From Halovibrio salipaludis (GTDB lineage Bacteria; Pseudomonadota; Gammaproteobacteria; Pseudomonadales; Oleiphilaceae), in NCBI RefSeq assembly GCF_002286965.1, contig NZ_NSKD01000007.1:116129-180128 (forward strand): 64,000 bases of DNA, in the 5' to 3' direction. The notes under the pieces were generated by a model that worked only from the letters and a program-made list of their open reading frames with translations, was not told the DNA's origin and ran no database searches. Shown here one piece after another: positions 8,580 to 18,671 of the stretch; the stretch's first letter is position 1; every line of letters starts with the position of its first letter. The position numbers and the translations under genes are program-made.

Positions 8580-10055
8580 CTAGAGCAGGACCACATCGTA
8601 CTGCTCCTGGCTGTAGACCAGCTCAACCTGGAACTTGATGGTCTTGCCAATAAAGGTCTCGAGGTCCGCAACGTTATCCGAATCCTCGTCCAGAAGCCGG
8701 TCGATCACGCTCTGCGAGGCCATCACCAGCAGCCCCTCCACATCGTAGGCGCGATTGACCCGCATGATCTCGCGGAAGATCTCGTAGCAGACCGTCTCCG
8801 GTGTCTTGAGAAACCCCCGACCATTACAGACCGGGCAGGGTTCGCACAGCAGCTGCCCCAGGCTCTCGGTGGTGCGCTTGCGGGTCATCTCCACCAGACC
8901 CAGTTCGGACACGCCGGTGATCTTGGTCCGGGCATGGTCCCGTTCCAGCATCTTCTCGAGCATGCGCAGCACCTGGCGCTGGTGCTCCGGGTCGGCCATG
9001 TCGATGAAGTCGATGATGATGATGCCGCCGAGATTACGCAGTCGCAGCTGGCGGCTGATGGCGCGGGCCGCCTCCAGGTTGGTCTTGAAGATGGTCTCTT
9101 CGAGATTGCGGTGACCGACAAAGGCGCCGGTATTCACATCGATGGTGGTCATGGCCTCGGTCTGGTCGATCAGCGCATGACCACCGGATTTGAGCTGCAC
9201 ATGGCGGCTCAGCGCCTTCTGGATCTCATCCTCGACACTGTAGAGGTCGAAAAGGGGGCGCTCGCCGGGATAGAACTCGATCATTTCGCGCAACTGCTCG
9301 ACAAAGCGGTCCGCGAATGCCAGCAGTTTCTCGCAGCTTTCCCGCGAATCGATACGGATCTTCTCCGTCTGGACCCGCACCAGATCCCGCACCGTCCGGA
9401 TGAACAGCGGCAGGTCCTCGTAGATCACCCCCGGGGCCTGAACATCACGGGCGCCTTCCATGATGGACGTGGACAGGCGGTTGAGGTAGTCCATGTCCCG
9501 CCGGATATCGTCCTCTCCCACACTCTCGGCAGCAGTACGGACAATGTAGCCCCCGGCGTCCAGCTCATAGTCCCTCGCCACCGACTGGATCAGCTCACGC
9601 AGGCGTTTTCTCTCGGCTTCATCCTCGATGCGCTGCGAGATCCCGATGTGGGACATGGCCGGCATGTAGACGAGATAGCGTGACGGGATGGAAAGATGGG
9701 TGGTCAGGCGTGCGCCCTTGGTGCCAATCGGGTCCTTGGTCACCTGCACAATGATCGACTGGCCCTCACGCAGCAGCGAACGGATGTCCGGAACCGTGCG
9801 TGGCGCGCTGCTGTCGCCGTCACCACCGAGTTCGGCCACATCCGAGGCATGGATGAAAGCGGCCCGCTCCAGCCCGATATCCACAAAGGCCGCCTCCATG
9901 CCCGGAAGCACCCGTACCACCTTTCCCTTGTAGATATTGCCAACAATGCCCTTGTTGCGGGTCCGCTCCACATAGGCTTCCTGGAGCATGCCGTTTTCCA
10001 CCAGGGCCACCCGGGTCTCGACGGGCGTGACGTTGATCAGGATTTCTTCACTCAT
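8580..10055 (-). CDS. rng: Ribonuclease G
   Basis: RNase G, the RNase E paralogue that matures the 16S rRNA 5' end and some mRNAs. The 491-residue length fits RNase G, since it lacks the RNase E scaffold tail. An S1 domain covers about residues 35-125 (GNIYKGKVVRVLPGMEAAFVDIG). Catalytic aspartates lie in TTIDVNTGAFVG (D306) and IIIIDFIDM (about D349). The Zn-link cysteines are C404 and C407 in CEPCPVC. Its start overlaps the maf stop by 8 bp. Confidence 0.97.
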   Translation of the reverse strand: MSEEILINVTPVETRVALVENGMLQEAYVERTRNKGIVGNIYKGKVVRVLPGMEAAFVDIGLERAAFIHASDVAELGGDGDSSAPRTVPDIRSLLREGQSIIVQVTKDPIGTKGARLTTHLSIPSRYLVYMPAMSHIGISQRIEDEAERKRLRELIQSVARDYELDAGGYIVRTAAESVGEDDIRRDMDYLNRLSTSIMEGARDVQAPGVIYEDLPLFIRTVRDLVRVQTEKIRIDSRESCEKLLAFADRFVEQLREMIEFYPGERPLFDLYSVEDEIQKALSRHVQLKSGGHALIDQTEAMTTIDVNTGAFVGHRNLEETIFKTNLEAARAISRQLRLRNLGGIIIIDFIDMADPEHQRQVLRMLEKMLERDHARTKITGVSELGLVEMTRKRTTESLGQLLCEPCPVCNGRGFLKTPETVCYEIFREIMRVNRAYDVEGLLVMASQSVIDRLLDEDSDNVADLETFIGKTIKFQVELVYSQEQYDVVLL

Positions 10056-10662
10056 CAGACGTCACCCACCACTGATGCACGGGCTGATCCACCTGATGCA
10101 GCAGGTCCGTGACCGCCTCCAGAGGCAGCCCCACCACAGCGGTATAGCTGCCGGACAGCTCCGAGACCAGCGCCGCCCCGCGCCCCTGGACCGCGAAGGC
10201 TCCGGCCTTGTCCAGTGGTTCGCCCGTGGCCACATAGTTATCAATCTCGGCGCTGGACAGCGGACGCAGCCGCACCCGTGAGGCAACCACCCGTTCACGG
10301 ACGGCGTGGGGGCCAGCCAGCGCCACACCACTCATCACCTGGTGCTCGCGCCCGGACAGCCGGGCCAGCATGGTCCGGGCTTCCTCGGCATTGGCGGGCT
10401 GGCCCATGATGCGGCCATCCATGACCACCGTCGTATCCGCCCCCAGGAAGAGGCGTCCGGCATCATGCCACCCGGCCTGACAGGTCAGCGCCTTCTGCCT
10501 GGCCAGCCGCAGAACATAGAGATCCGGTGCCTCATGCTGACCCGGGGTCTCATCGATGGAGACAGGGGCGACCTCGTGCCGGATCCCGATCTGATCCAGC
10601 AACTCACGGCGCCGCGGTGAGGCGGAGGCCAGTACCAGTGGCTGGAAGGCTGGACTGCTCAT
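10048..10662 (-). CDS. maf: Maf-like nucleotide pyrophosphatase (YhdE type)
   Basis: A 204-residue Maf/YhdE-family pyrophosphatase. The family hydrolyses dTTP, UTP and modified pyrimidine triphosphates, and so may sanitise nucleotide pools. The signature LASASPRRRELL lies at the N-terminus and FLGADTTV mid-protein, with SGREHQVMSG further on. The substrate preference is inferred from family and neighbourhood: the YhdE paralogue is normally the one between mreD and rng. The gene is 5 bp downstream of mreD and overlaps rng. Confidence 0.94.
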   Translation of the reverse strand: MSSPAFQPLVLASASPRRRELLDQIGIRHEVAPVSIDETPGQHEAPDLYVLRLARQKALTCQAGWHDAGRLFLGADTTVVMDGRIMGQPANAEEARTMLARLSGREHQVMSGVALAGPHAVRERVVASRVRLRPLSSAEIDNYVATGEPLDKAGAFAVQGRGAALVSELSGSYTAVVGLPLEAVTDLLHQVDQPVHQWWVTSDE

Positions 10663-10667
10663 TCGTA

Positions 10668-11147
10668 TTACTCCAGCTTACGATTCACGAAATCCCAGAA
10701 GCTCCGGAAGACCGGCCATATGAGACCACTGGTAACCGCGGGAAGCAGGTAGTCAAAGCCGCCGCCCGCCTCCCCCAGCAACTGGTGAAGGAAGTGCACC
10801 ACCATGTGCGCCAGGCCGATCATGAGAAAAACCACGAGCGACTGCTGCGCCAGGGGGAACAGTTTCATCCGCTGATGGGCGGCCAGCACCATGAAGGCGA
10901 TCAGGGCCATGGCCAGGGCATTCATACCCAGAATATCCGCGCGCAGCACATCCACCAGCAGGCCCAGACACCAGGCCAGCACAATACCGAAGGTCTGTGG
11001 CGCCCGCAGCACCCAGTAGATCACGACAAGCCCGATCCATTCCGGGCGCCATTGCCCGATCTGCTGCGGGAACAGCGAGATGGTGCCCACCAGGGCGACA
11101 AGGGCACTCAGGATAGCCACCGGGTAACTGACCGAACGCTGCACCAT
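10668..11147 (-). CDS. mreD: Rod shape-determining protein MreD
   Basis: A 159-residue integral membrane protein with about five hydrophobic segments, the normal size for MreD of the elongasome. A conserved-type stretch is LAWCLGLLVDVLRADILGMNALAMAL. It lies 2 bp after mreC and 5 bp before maf, so it is co-transcribed. Sequence conservation is low in this family; the position between mreC and maf makes the call secure. Confidence 0.94.
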   Translation of the reverse strand: MVQRSVSYPVAILSALVALVGTISLFPQQIGQWRPEWIGLVVIYWVLRAPQTFGIVLAWCLGLLVDVLRADILGMNALAMALIAFMVLAAHQRMKLFPLAQQSLVVFLMIGLAHMVVHFLHQLLGEAGGGFDYLLPAVTSGLIWPVFRSFWDFVNRKLE

Positions 11148-11149
11148 GC

Positions 11150-12019
11150 TCAGTCCTCCTCCCCAGTCGCCGGTGATGGCGTGTCCCCGCCGCTGATCGA
11201 GCCACCGCTGAACACCACCAGCACCTGGCTGCTGCTGTTGAGCCTGGCCATGGGGCGGGCCTCGACCCGGGCAAAGGGCTCACCCGGATCGTGTTTGATG
11301 CTGTTGATCCGCGCCACCGGATACCCCTGGGGAAAACGCCCGCCCAGCCCGGAGCTGACCAGCAGATCCCCGACCTCAATATCGGCGGTATCCGGCACAT
11401 GGGCAAGCTCCATGCGATCATGCTCGCCGGTGCCGAACATGATCGCACGCAGCCCATTGCGGTTAACCTCCACGGGAACCGCATGACTGTTGTCGGAAAT
11501 CAGGATGGCGCGGGAGGCATGGGCACTGGTATGCACAATCTGCCCCATGAGGCCCTGGGCATCGAGCACCGCCTGACCTTTGCTCAGCCCATCGGATTCG
11601 CCCTTGTTCAGGATGATCTCATGGGTCAGTGGGTCCGGTGTCACGCCGATCACATCGGCGACGAGCACCCGGTCATCCAGCTGTTCAGAAGCGTTCAGGA
11701 GTTCCCGGAGACGAGCATTCTCTGCAGCAAGGGCAGTGTAGCGCTGGGCGCGGCGCTCCAGCACCAGCAGCCTGGACTCCAGGGCTTCGTTCTCCTGGAG
11801 CAGCTCGGAGCGGCTGGTGGTCAGCTCCCCCATCCAGTCCAGGAAGCGGTCCGGCGCATGCCCCAGCCAGTAGACCGGCGTCAGACCGGTCATGAGCCAG
11901 CTGCGAACCCGGTCACCATAGGGCAGGTACAGGTCCGAGCCGACCAGCACTCCGGACAGGAGCACCACCAGCACCAACCTGGGACCAATGAGTGGGCCTT
12001 GCGTGAAAAGCGTGTTGAT
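11150..12019 (-). CDS. mreC: Rod shape-determining protein MreC (probable non-AUG start)
   Basis: MreC organises the elongation machinery with MreB, MreD and RodA-PBP2. One N-terminal membrane anchor is followed by a coiled coil (ENEALESRLLVLERRAQ) and the beta-rich MreC domain with VSSGLGGRFPQGYPVA. The start is unusual. Homologues begin like MxxLFTRGPS, and the frame here reads (I)NTLFTQGP from an ATC at 12017-12019, preceded by GGGGGA at a normal distance. The only ordinary start nearby is TTG at 11975-11977, which would remove that conserved N-terminus. A CTG at 12035-12037 is another option. The stop fixes the 3' end at 11150. Confidence 0.9.
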   Translation of the reverse strand: MNTLFTQGPLIGPRLVLVVLLSGVLVGSDLYLPYGDRVRSWLMTGLTPVYWLGHAPDRFLDWMGELTTSRSELLQENEALESRLLVLERRAQRYTALAAENARLRELLNASEQLDDRVLVADVIGVTPDPLTHEIILNKGESDGLSKGQAVLDAQGLMGQIVHTSAHASRAILISDNSHAVPVEVNRNGLRAIMFGTGEHDRMELAHVPDTADIEVGDLLVSSGLGGRFPQGYPVARINSIKHDPGEPFARVEARPMARLNSSSQVLVVFSGGSISGGDTPSPATGEED

Positions 12020-12113
12020 GGACCGTCCCCCGTTCAGAACGACAGCCGCCGCTGGCCCCGGGACGGCAGCGGCGGGTCTTCTTGCGATTCAACCGGAACC
12101 GGTGGCGACTCTG

Positions 12114-13175
<1,062 letters not shown>

Positions 13176-13237
13176 TTACGGATTCGATGGCTGGCCTCGC
13201 CTTCCCCGTTGCGTGGCGAAACCTCTTGGATGCCGGA

Positions 13238-13266
13238 ACTTTAGCAGTGGCGGGGGGTTCAGGCAA
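13238..13266 (-). promoter_or_regulatory. Candidate sigma-70 promoter of the mreB operon
   Basis: On the minus strand TTGCCT (13261-13266) and TAAAGT (13238-13243) are separated by 17 bases, with TGC just before the -10 giving an extended -10. It lies 84 bp before the mreB start codon, in the divergent gap to the plus-strand gene at 13336. Confidence 0.5.
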
Positions 13267-13335
13267 GACGACCGGCATTGTGAGCGGCCAGGCAGCAATG
13301 GAATAATGCCTGTTTCATAAACAACAGTGGACGTC

Positions 13336-14589
13336 ATGTCGCAGCCTCTGGCAGCCCGCCGAACCGGACCAACCATCAGATCCGTTGCCCTGCTATTGCT
13401 GGCAGTACCCGGCTCAGCGACCGCGTTCTGGGGTGACACCCTGGTCATGGAACCGCAGCCATTCCGCCAGGAGCGTGTCCTGGAGGGGCGCACCTTCCAG
13501 TACAATGACGAAAGTTTCATCCAGCGCAACAGCTTCACGGCCAGAGCCCCTGAGCTCCATGCCGCCCCAGTACCCCGCGACCACATTGAAGGTACGGGCG
13601 GAAGCACGCGTACCAGAGAGCTTTTCCTGGATGCCAGCGTCAGGGTCACCCGGCAATTCGACGATGAAGGAACGCTGGACTTCCAGTACCGATTCCGCCG
13701 GAGCGAGGACTTTGACGGGCGCTATACCCGCAACCTTCTGGGCATTGGCGTGCATCCGGGGGGCGGCTTCCAGGCGCGACTGATGGCGGATGTGCGCGGG
13801 GACAAATCCCGCATCGACCTCCAGCCCGAACTGGGCTGGCAGGATGACGCCGGCAACGCGGCGCGATTCGCCGTGGTTCTCCCGGAGTACCTGTTCAACA
13901 GCAAACAGGATGAGGACCAGTACCTGAGCGAACCCATCACCCTGTTCAGCGCCGGCGAATGGCACCCTTCCGCTGACAGCACCCTGCGCAGCTATATCAG
14001 CGCGTCACCGGAAACCGAACTGGAAATCCCATCACTGGAGCGTCGCTTCCGGGATGAATCCCTGCAGGGTGGCGCCAGTATCCAGTACCGCCCCTGTGAA
14101 CGGAGCCGGCTGCGCTGGCTGGCGGAAGGCCTGGCCACCAATCGCCACGAAAGCGCCACCACCAGCAACCGGTCAGCGGCCATGGAAAGACGCGCCTGGC
14201 GCAGCCGGATCGCTCTGACACTGGGCGGCGACCCCGTCAGCCAATGGCGCCTGGGCGGGGAATTCCTGAGCCTGTCCGAGAAGGGCGCCCTGATCGGCGG
14301 GGCGCAGCAGCTTTCCAGCCGGGACGAACATCTGGTGTTCGCGGGCCTGACAACCCCGCTATCCCCGGACTGGCATTTCGCCCCGGAGCTGTTCATCAGC
14401 CATGTTGACGGTGAGTCTCTGACCGGCATCGACCGCCGGCGCACCAACCAAGACGGCACCTATGCCAAGGCTTCACTGCCGTTCACCTGGTCGCCTGGCA
14501 ACGGCGCCCGGCTCACGCTGAACCCCACCGTGGAACTGCACAGTGCCGCCTTCGGTGGCGGCAACCTGCGCGTGCGCATCCCGCTCTAG
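13336..14589 (+). CDS. Hypothetical exported protein, probable outer-membrane beta-barrel
   Basis: I do not recognise a named family. The 417-residue product has a signal peptide (about residues 1-31, ending near GSATAFW). After it come many short alternating polar/hydrophobic strands rich in aromatic residues (LFLDASVRVTRQF, GTLDFQYRFRRSED, WRLGGEFLSLSEKG), which is the pattern of an outer-membrane barrel. The C-terminus ends in VRIPL rather than a classical terminal Phe. ATG 13336 was preferred to the in-frame GTG at 13327. It is a single gene between the divergent mreB and gatC. Confidence 0.7.
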   Translation: MSQPLAARRTGPTIRSVALLLLAVPGSATAFWGDTLVMEPQPFRQERVLEGRTFQYNDESFIQRNSFTARAPELHAAPVPRDHIEGTGGSTRTRELFLDASVRVTRQFDDEGTLDFQYRFRRSEDFDGRYTRNLLGIGVHPGGGFQARLMADVRGDKSRIDLQPELGWQDDAGNAARFAVVLPEYLFNSKQDEDQYLSEPITLFSAGEWHPSADSTLRSYISASPETELEIPSLERRFRDESLQGGASIQYRPCERSRLRWLAEGLATNRHESATTSNRSAAMERRAWRSRIALTLGGDPVSQWRLGGEFLSLSEKGALIGGAQQLSSRDEHLVFAGLTTPLSPDWHFAPELFISHVDGESLTGIDRRRTNQDGTYAKASLPFTWSPGNGARLTLNPTVELHSAAFGGGNLRVRIPL

Positions 14590-14593
14590 GGGG

Positions 14594-14621
14594 TTCGGAT
14601 CAGGGCTGCATCTGCTATCAT
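14594..14621 (+). promoter_or_regulatory. Candidate promoter of gatC
   Basis: TTCGGA (14594-14599), a 16-base spacer and TATCAT (14616-14621) preceded by TGC, an extended -10. It is just after the stop of the upstream gene and 27 bp before gatC. The -35 is weak; the extended -10 is the main support. Confidence 0.45.
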
Positions 14622-14648
14622 CCCGCGCTCCGAAGGGAAGGAAACGGC

Positions 14649-14936
14649 ATGAGCATTTCCAGAGACAAGATCGAACAGGTGGCCTGGCTGGCGCGCATCC
14701 AGCTCGAGGACTCCGAGAAGGAAGCCCTCGAGGGCAAGCTGAGCGACATACTCGGCATGGTCGACCAGCTCCAGGCCGCGGACACCGACGGCATCACCCC
14801 CATGGCCCACCCGCTGGACGCCACCCAGCGGCTGCGCCCGGATGAAGTAACCGAAACCAACAAGCGCGAACGGTTCCAGGCCGTGGCCCCCGAGACACAG
14901 GACGGGCTCTATCTGGTTCCGCGGGTAGTGGAGTAA
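14649..14936 (+). CDS. gatC: Asp/Glu-tRNA amidotransferase subunit C
   Basis: A 95-residue small subunit that clamps GatA and GatB together in the tRNA-dependent amidotransferase. The N-terminus ([17 protein letters not shown]) and the central [21 protein letters not shown] are typical. ATG 14649 has a strong purine-rich ribosome binding site (AAGGGAAGGAA). It is followed 8 bp later by gatA. Confidence 0.96.
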   Translation: MSISRDKIEQVAWLARIQLEDSEKEALEGKLSDILGMVDQLQAADTDGITPMAHPLDATQRLRPDEVTETNKRERFQAVAPETQDGLYLVPRVVE

Positions 14937-14944
14937 GCGCCGCC

Positions 14945-16399
14945 ATGCACACCAGCACCCTTTCCGAACTGGCCCGGGCACTCGAGGCGGGCGAAACCAC
15001 CAGCGAAGCGCTCACCCGCGAAACCCTGGAGCGCATCCGGGCGCACGACGGACGCTACAACAGCTTCATCACCGTCGCGGAAGAGCGCGCCCTTGAACAG
15101 GCCCGCGCCGCCGATAAGGCCCGTACAGACGGTCGGGCAGGCCCTCTGACCGGTATTCCCTTCGCGCACAAGGACATCTTCTGCACCGAGGACCTGCTCA
15201 CCACCTGCGGCTCGCGCATGCTCGAAAACTTCGCGCCGCCCTATAACTCAACCGTGGCCCAGAAGCTGGACGACGCCGGCGCGGTCTGCGTGGGCAAGGC
15301 CAACATGGACGAATTCGCCATGGGTTCGTCCAACGAAACCAGCTACTTTGGCCCGGTGACCAACCCTTGGGGTGACGGCCTTGTTCCCGGCGGTTCCTCC
15401 GGCGGCTCCGCCGCGGCCGTGGCGGCACGCCTGGTGCCCGCCGCTACCGCCACCGACACCGGCGGCTCCATCCGCCAGCCCGCGGCACTGTGTGGCCTCA
15501 CAGGCCTCAAGCCCACCTATGGCCGCATCTCCCGGTACGGCATCATCGCCTTCGCCTCCAGCCTGGACCAGGCCGGCACCCTCACCCGCGATGCGCGGGA
15601 CGCGGCCCTGATGCTCAACACCATGGCCGGATTCGACCCGAAGGACTCCACCAGTCTGGACCGCGAGGTGCCGGATTACAGTGCCAGCCTTGAGAACGAC
15701 CTGAGCGGGCTGCGCATCGGCCTGCCAAAGGAATACTTCTCCGATGAACTGTCACCGGCAATGGCCGAGCAGGTCCGCAGCGCCGTGCGCGAGTACGAAA
15801 AACTCGGGGCCACAGTGAAAGAGATCACCCTGCCCCACTCGCACCTGGCCGTGGCCGCCTACTACGTGATCGCGCCCGCCGAAGCGTCCGCCAACCTTTC
15901 ACGCTTCGACGGCGTGCGCTACGGCCACCGCTGCGACAACCCGCAGGATCTCAACGACCTCTACCTGCGCTCGCGCTCCGAAGGCTTCGGCGAAGAGGTC
16001 AAACGCCGCATCCTGGTCGGCACCTACGCCCTCTCGGCCGGCTTCTTCGACGCCTACTACCTCAAGGCCCAGAAAGTCCGCCGCCTGATCCAGCAGGACT
16101 TCACCAATGCCTTCAATGAAGTCGACCTGATCATGGGCCCCACATCGCCCTCACCGGCCTTCGCCCAGGGCGACAAGACCGACGACCCGATCAACATGTA
16201 CCTGGAGGACGTCTTCACCATCGCCTCCAACCTGGCGGGCCTGCCGGCCATGTCCATCCCCGGTGGCATGGTGAACAACCTGCCAGTAGGGCTGCAGATC
16301 ATCGGCAACTATTTCGACGAAGCGCGCATGCTCAATGCCGCCCACCGTTTCCAGCAGGTGACGGACTGGCACAGGCAGGTAGCGCCGAACAGTGCCTGA
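14945..16399 (+). CDS. gatA: Asp-tRNA(Asn)/Glu-tRNA(Gln) amidotransferase subunit A
   Basis: The amidase subunit releases ammonia from glutamine to convert mischarged Glu-tRNA(Gln) or Asp-tRNA(Asn). The 484-residue product has the amidase signature with a Lys-Ser-Ser triad: K76 (FAHKDIF), S151 (in [11 protein letters not shown]) and S175 ([10 protein letters not shown]). Its presence implies that at least one of glutaminyl- or asparaginyl-tRNA is made indirectly in this organism. A long hairpin element separates it from gatB. Confidence 0.98.
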   Translation: MHTSTLSELARALEAGETTSEALTRETLERIRAHDGRYNSFITVAEERALEQARAADKARTDGRAGPLTGIPFAHKDIFCTEDLLTTCGSRMLENFAPPYNSTVAQKLDDAGAVCVGKANMDEFAMGSSNETSYFGPVTNPWGDGLVPGGSSGGSAAAVAARLVPAATATDTGGSIRQPAALCGLTGLKPTYGRISRYGIIAFASSLDQAGTLTRDARDAALMLNTMAGFDPKDSTSLDREVPDYSASLENDLSGLRIGLPKEYFSDELSPAMAEQVRSAVREYEKLGATVKEITLPHSHLAVAAYYVIAPAEASANLSRFDGVRYGHRCDNPQDLNDLYLRSRSEGFGEEVKRRILVGTYALSAGFFDAYYLKAQKVRRLIQQDFTNAFNEVDLIMGPTSPSPAFAQGDKTDDPINMYLEDVFTIASNLAGLPAMSIPGGMVNNLPVGLQIIGNYFDEARMLNAAHRFQQVTDWHRQVAPNSA

Positions 16400-16417
16400 A
16401 ACAGCTGGGTGCCGGAG

Positions 16418-16529
16418 GGTGTGGGCGGGGTAACCCGTTACAGGAAGCTCGGTCGCCAGGGATGGCGACCGCGCAGCGTCCAGGGATGGATTCATAGCGA
16501 TTCCTGTAACGGGTTACCCCGCCCGCACC
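16418..16529. repeat. Long-armed hairpin element, copy 1 (between gatA and gatB)
   Basis: Two 29-nt arms (16418-16446 and 16501-16529) are complementary at all but one position, and that one would be a G-U pair in RNA. The 54-nt interior holds a perfect 7-bp hairpin, GGTCGCC at 16451-16457 and GGCGACC at 16464-16470 with loop AGGGAT. A second short hairpin follows around TCCAGGGATGGA, and then TTCATAGCG. The interior aligns closely with that of the element at 22326-22436, while the arm sequences are unrelated. No T-run follows. The function is unknown; see findings. Confidence 0.85.
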
Positions 16530-16577
16530 AGCAATAAACAGGAAAGCTAGAGACAACTCCGCGGGAGCATAAACGCC

Positions 16578-18032
16578 ATGCAATGGGAAACCGTGATCGG
16601 GCTGGAAGTCCACGTACAGCTCGCCACCCAATCCAAGATCTTCTCCGGCGCCAGCACTGCCTTCGGCGCCGAACCCAACGCCCAGGCCAGCGCCGTCGAC
16701 CTGGCCATGCCCGGCATGCTTCCCGTGCTCAACGAAGGCGCCGTGCGCATGGCCGTGCAGTTCGGCTTCGCCGTTAATGCTGATATTGCGCACCGCTCCG
16801 TCTTTGACCGCAAGAACTACTTCTACGCTGACCTGCCCAAGGGCTACCAGATCAGCCAGATGTACCACCCCATCGTGGGCAAGGGCGAAGTCAGCGTGAA
16901 CCTGTCCGACGGCAGTGAGCGCACCATCGGCATCGAGCACGCCCACCTGGAGGAAGATGCGGGCAAATCCCTGCACGAAGACTTCCAGGGCCAGTCCGGT
17001 ATCGACCTCAACCGCGCCGGCACGCCCCTGCTCGAGATCGTCTCCGAGCCGGACATGCGCAGCGCCGAGGAAGCCGCTGCCTACCTGCGGAAGATCCACG
17101 CCATCGTCACCTATCTCGGCATCTCCGACGGCGACATGTCCCAGGGCTCCATGCGCTGCGACTGCAACGTCTCAGTGCGCCCGAAAGGCCAGACCGAATT
17201 CGGCACCCGCAGCGAGATCAAGAACGTCAATTCCTTCCGCTTCGTGGAAAAAGCCATCAACACCGAGGTGGAACGCCAGATCGAGCTGATCGAGGACGGC
17301 GGTGAAGTCCAGCAGGAAACCCGGCTGTACGACGCGGACAGGGATGAAACCCGCTCCATGCGGACCAAGGAGTTCGCCAACGACTACCGCTATTTCCCGG
17401 ACCCGGATCTGCTGCCGGTCGAAATCGACGACGAGTACATCGACCGCATCCGGGATGACCTGCCGGAACTGCCGGACACCAAACAGGCCCGCTTCATCAC
17501 CGAGTATGGCCTGAACGCGGACGAAGCCGCTCCCCTGGTGCAGAGCCAGACGCTGGCTGACTACTTCGAGCAGGTCGCCCGGGGCAGCGGCGATGCCCGC
17601 CAGGCGGCCAACTGGATCATGGGCGAACTGGCCCGACTGATGAACCAGAACGAGGTCGAGATCCAGGACTGCCCGGTAGGCGCCAGCGATCTTGCCACTC
17701 TGATCCTGCGCGTCCAGGACGGCACCATCTCCGGCAAACTCGCCAAGCAGGTCTTTGAAGCGCTGTGGAATGGCGAAGGCAGCCCGGATGAGATCATCGA
17801 TAAGCAGGGGCTTAAGCAGGTCTCGGACAGCAGTGAGATCGAGGCGCTGGTGGACCAGGTGCTGGCGGACAACCAGGCCATGGTGGACGACTATCTTGGC
17901 GAGGAAGTGGCCAAAAAGCAGAAGAAGAAGTTCAACGCCCTGGTCGGCCAGGTCATGAAGGCCTCACAGGGCAAGGCCAACCCGGCCCAGGTGAACGACA
18001 TACTGCAGCAGAAGCTGACCTCAAGCGATTAG
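16578..18032 (+). CDS. gatB: Asp-tRNA(Asn)/Glu-tRNA(Gln) amidotransferase subunit B
   Basis: The tRNA-binding and kinase-like subunit of GatCAB, which activates the misacylated residue with ATP. The 484-residue product begins [22 protein letters not shown], the family signature, and has [10 protein letters not shown] mid-protein. A C-terminal YqeY-like tail contacts tRNA (from about residue 330). ATG 16578 has GGGAG 10 bases upstream. It is 178 bp from gatA because of the hairpin element. Confidence 0.98.
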   Translation: MQWETVIGLEVHVQLATQSKIFSGASTAFGAEPNAQASAVDLAMPGMLPVLNEGAVRMAVQFGFAVNADIAHRSVFDRKNYFYADLPKGYQISQMYHPIVGKGEVSVNLSDGSERTIGIEHAHLEEDAGKSLHEDFQGQSGIDLNRAGTPLLEIVSEPDMRSAEEAAAYLRKIHAIVTYLGISDGDMSQGSMRCDCNVSVRPKGQTEFGTRSEIKNVNSFRFVEKAINTEVERQIELIEDGGEVQQETRLYDADRDETRSMRTKEFANDYRYFPDPDLLPVEIDDEYIDRIRDDLPELPDTKQARFITEYGLNADEAAPLVQSQTLADYFEQVARGSGDARQAANWIMGELARLMNQNEVEIQDCPVGASDLATLILRVQDGTISGKLAKQVFEALWNGEGSPDEIIDKQGLKQVSDSSEIEALVDQVLADNQAMVDDYLGEEVAKKQKKKFNALVGQVMKASQGKANPAQVNDILQQKLTSSD

Positions 18033-18040
18033 GGTGCTAC

Positions 18041-18055
18041 ATTCTGTAACAGAAT
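18041..18055. promoter_or_regulatory. Perfect palindrome downstream of gatB, possible operator
   Basis: ATTCTG-TAA-CAGAAT is a perfect 6-bp dyad lying 9 bp after the gatB stop and about 30 bp before a -10-like TATAGT (18086-18091). The placement would fit an operator for the PilZ gene. No regulator can be named from the sequence. Confidence 0.3.
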
Positions 18056-18143
18056 TCGGCAGATCAGTGCCTTGCGCACGATTTGTATAGTCTGTGTACA
18101 CCAACTACGCTGATAGTCAAATCGCGTCAATCGGTATTGACCC

Positions 18144-18563
18144 ATGTCAGCACTCTCGTCATCCACAGGCTTCACCGGCAGGCCCAACCTGCGCCACTAC
18201 CATCGCATCCCGGTGAACCTGGAAGCGTTCCTGGAGCGTGGCGGCGAAGCCCTGCCCCGCTGCCCCATCAACAATCTTTCACGCGCCGGTCTCCAGATCG
18301 AGTGCACCCCGGAGACGCTTGACCAGCTGGTTCCCAATGGCGAACCCGTGGCCCCCCAGATGGCCATTCCGGTCCAGGTGGCGTTCACCGTTCCCGTAGG
18401 TGAATCCGACAGCGCCTGCATCCGGGCCCGATGCGACGTGGTGACAGTGCGGCGCATTGCCCGCGACTGCTTTCATGTGGGCATGTCCTTCGCTGAGTTC
18501 GAGGAAGACGCCGTCCCGATGCTCGATCACTACATCAATGAGCAGCTTTCGGCCGGCGTCTGA
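18144..18563 (+). CDS. PilZ domain protein, probable c-di-GMP effector
   Basis: A 139-residue single-domain PilZ protein. Both c-di-GMP-binding motifs are intact: RxxxR as RHYHR (residues 17-21) and [D/N]xSxxG as NLSRAG (residues 44-49). A beta-barrel-like remainder ends in FHVGMSFAEFEED. It probably senses c-di-GMP; the output is unknown because the flanking genes (gatB and cysD) are unrelated. ATG 18144 has no strong ribosome binding site. Confidence 0.85.
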   Translation: MSALSSSTGFTGRPNLRHYHRIPVNLEAFLERGGEALPRCPINNLSRAGLQIECTPETLDQLVPNGEPVAPQMAIPVQVAFTVPVGESDSACIRARCDVVTVRRIARDCFHVGMSFAEFEEDAVPMLDHYINEQLSAGV

Positions 18564-18571
18564 ACGGACCC

Positions 18572-18601
18572 TTCTTCCTCACCCTCACGCTCTGGTATAA
18601 T
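18572..18601 (+). promoter_or_regulatory. Candidate cysD promoter
   Basis: A perfect TATAAT (18596-18601) preceded by TGG forms an extended -10; TTCTTC (18572-18577) at an 18-base spacing is a weak -35. It leaves a leader of about 65 nt before the cysD ATG. A weak -35 with a strong -10 is compatible with activator dependence, as with CysB, but I see no clear CysB site. Confidence 0.55.
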
Positions 18602-18671
18602 TCCGCGTTCAGTTGAAGCCGTTTGTTATAAGAAGCGGTTCCATTCCGAGTCAACAGCGGTACAGAGCGCG

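Noticed and set aside
4551..9683. Several 280-450-codon plus-strand frames opposite yhdP and rng
   Set aside because: They are antisense shadows of genes with intact motifs and have no motifs of their own.
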